Translations under genes and position numbers: made by a program
Assembly: GCA_945787925.1 (NCBI GenBank)
Contig: CALZJY010000155.1
Coordinates: 1-5,626 of the forward strand
From: an uncultured Anaerosporobacter sp.
GTDB taxonomy: Bacteria > Bacillota > Clostridia > Lachnospirales > Lachnospiraceae
DNA length: 5,626 nt
Direction of reading: 5' to 3'
In this document: positions 5,207 through 5,626 of the stretch, piece by piece
Layout of the letters: the number at the start of each line of letters is the position of its first letter
Numbering within the stretch: position 1 is the first letter of the stretch
The notes under the pieces: generated by a model
Databases searched by the model: none
The model's input: the letters and a program-made list of their open reading frames with translations, nothing else
What the model was told of the DNA's origin: nothing

Positions 5207-5626
5207 ATGGAACAATATAATGGCAGTCAAATTGTGATATTAGAAGGTCTTGAAGCCGTAAGAAAACGTCCAGGCATGTACATTGGAAGCACTGGCTCAA
5301 GAGGTCTTCATCACTTAATCTGGGAAATCCTAGATAACGGGATCGATGAGCATCTTGCTGGATTCTGTAGCGAGATTTCACTTACCCTACACAAAGATGG
5401 AGGCATTACAATCGAAGACAATGGTCGTGGTGTACCAGTTGATCTTCATCCAACCAAACATATCCCTACGGTGCGTGTCGTTTATACAATCCTTCATGCG
5501 GGCGGTAAGTTCGCAAGCGACGTATACAAAGTTTCCGGCGGCCTTCACGGCGTTGGTGCGTCAGTAGTAAATGCATTAAGCAGCCGCATGTCCGTAGAAG
5601 TAAAACGTGGCGGAAAGGTATACCGC
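5207..5626 (+). CDS. parE: Type IIA DNA topoisomerase B subunit (ParE/GyrB family), 5' part
   Basis: This is the ATPase subunit of a type IIA topoisomerase (topoisomerase IV ParE or gyrase GyrB), which manages DNA supercoiling and decatenation. The 140 codons present cover the first part of the GHKL ATPase domain: LEGLEAVRKRPGMYIGST (12-29), the first ATP motif WEILDNGIDE with E40 (catalytic base) and N44 (Mg ligand), DNGRGVP (71-77), and GGLHGVGASVVNALS (111-125) forming the ATP lid. The gene continues past the window; a full protein would be about 640 aa. A ParE-type second copy is favoured because no dnaN, recF or other gyrB-locus gene precedes it and because of the flagellar neighbourhood, but GyrB cannot be excluded from the N-terminal fragment alone. 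The start at 5207 has AAAGGA 7 nt upstream. KFASDVYKVSGG replaces the commoner KFGGGGYKVSGG, a mild oddity. It is divergent from fprA. Confidence 0.9.
   Translation, partial: MEQYNGSQIVILEGLEAVRKRPGMYIGSTGSRGLHHLIWEILDNGIDEHLAGFCSEISLTLHKDGGITIEDNGRGVPVDLHPTKHIPTVRVVYTILHAGGKFASDVYKVSGGLHGVGASVVNALSSRMSVEVKRGGKVYR

Noticed and set aside
5181..5381. Minus-strand 66-codon frame opposite the topoisomerase start
   Set aside because: It is antisense to conserved ATPase motifs and spans the ribosome binding site region; it is a shadow frame.
1..5626. tRNA, rRNA, CRISPR arrays, insertion sequences or attachment sites
   Set aside because: I found no cloverleaf-like sequences, regularly spaced repeats, transposase-like frames or terminal inverted repeats on reading both strands.

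Overview
This is a chromosomal window from a flagellated, low-GC, anaerobic Firmicute. It is most likely a clostridial species of the Lachnospiraceae type; that placement is inferred from protein similarity and gene order, as no marker gene settles it. The signs are a late flagellar operon with strong purine-rich ribosome binding sites, a stand-alone A-type flavodiiron protein of the strict-anaerobe kind, and a Gram-positive style type IIA topoisomerase B subunit.

Layout, read by transcription unit. (1) On the minus strand from about 3530 to the left edge lies a flagellar late operon: flgM (anti-sigma factor), flgN (export chaperone, TTG start, overlapping flgM), a complete flgK (591 aa) and a second, divergent flgK-like gene. 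The second flgK is broken at about 230-234 by a frameshift. The lost frame can be followed from 230 to the window edge, and one 5-nt deletion would explain it. A SigD/FliA-like promoter sits just upstream of flgM. (2) On the minus strand, 3665-4843 encodes a flavodiiron protein (FprA) with all metal ligands and a flavodoxin domain. It has its own extended -10 promoter and a rho-independent terminator, so it is probably monocistronic. (3) On the plus strand from 5207 to the right edge is the first 140 codons of a GyrB/ParE-family ATPase subunit, divergently oriented from fprA. The 363-bp gap between these two genes holds both promoters, a plus-strand terminator-like hairpin with no gene upstream of it, and inverted repeats in the presumed topoisomerase leader.

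How the genes work together: FlgM holds the flagellar sigma factor until the hook is finished. FlgN then escorts the hook-filament junction protein FlgK to the export gate. The second FlgK copy would be an extra or specialised junction protein but is interrupted here. FprA (oxygen or NO reduction) and the topoisomerase are separate units that only neighbour the flagellar cluster.

I found no new defence, mobile or CRISPR system. The observations most worth a second look are the disrupted tandem flgK paralog and the structured fprA-topoisomerase intergenic region.
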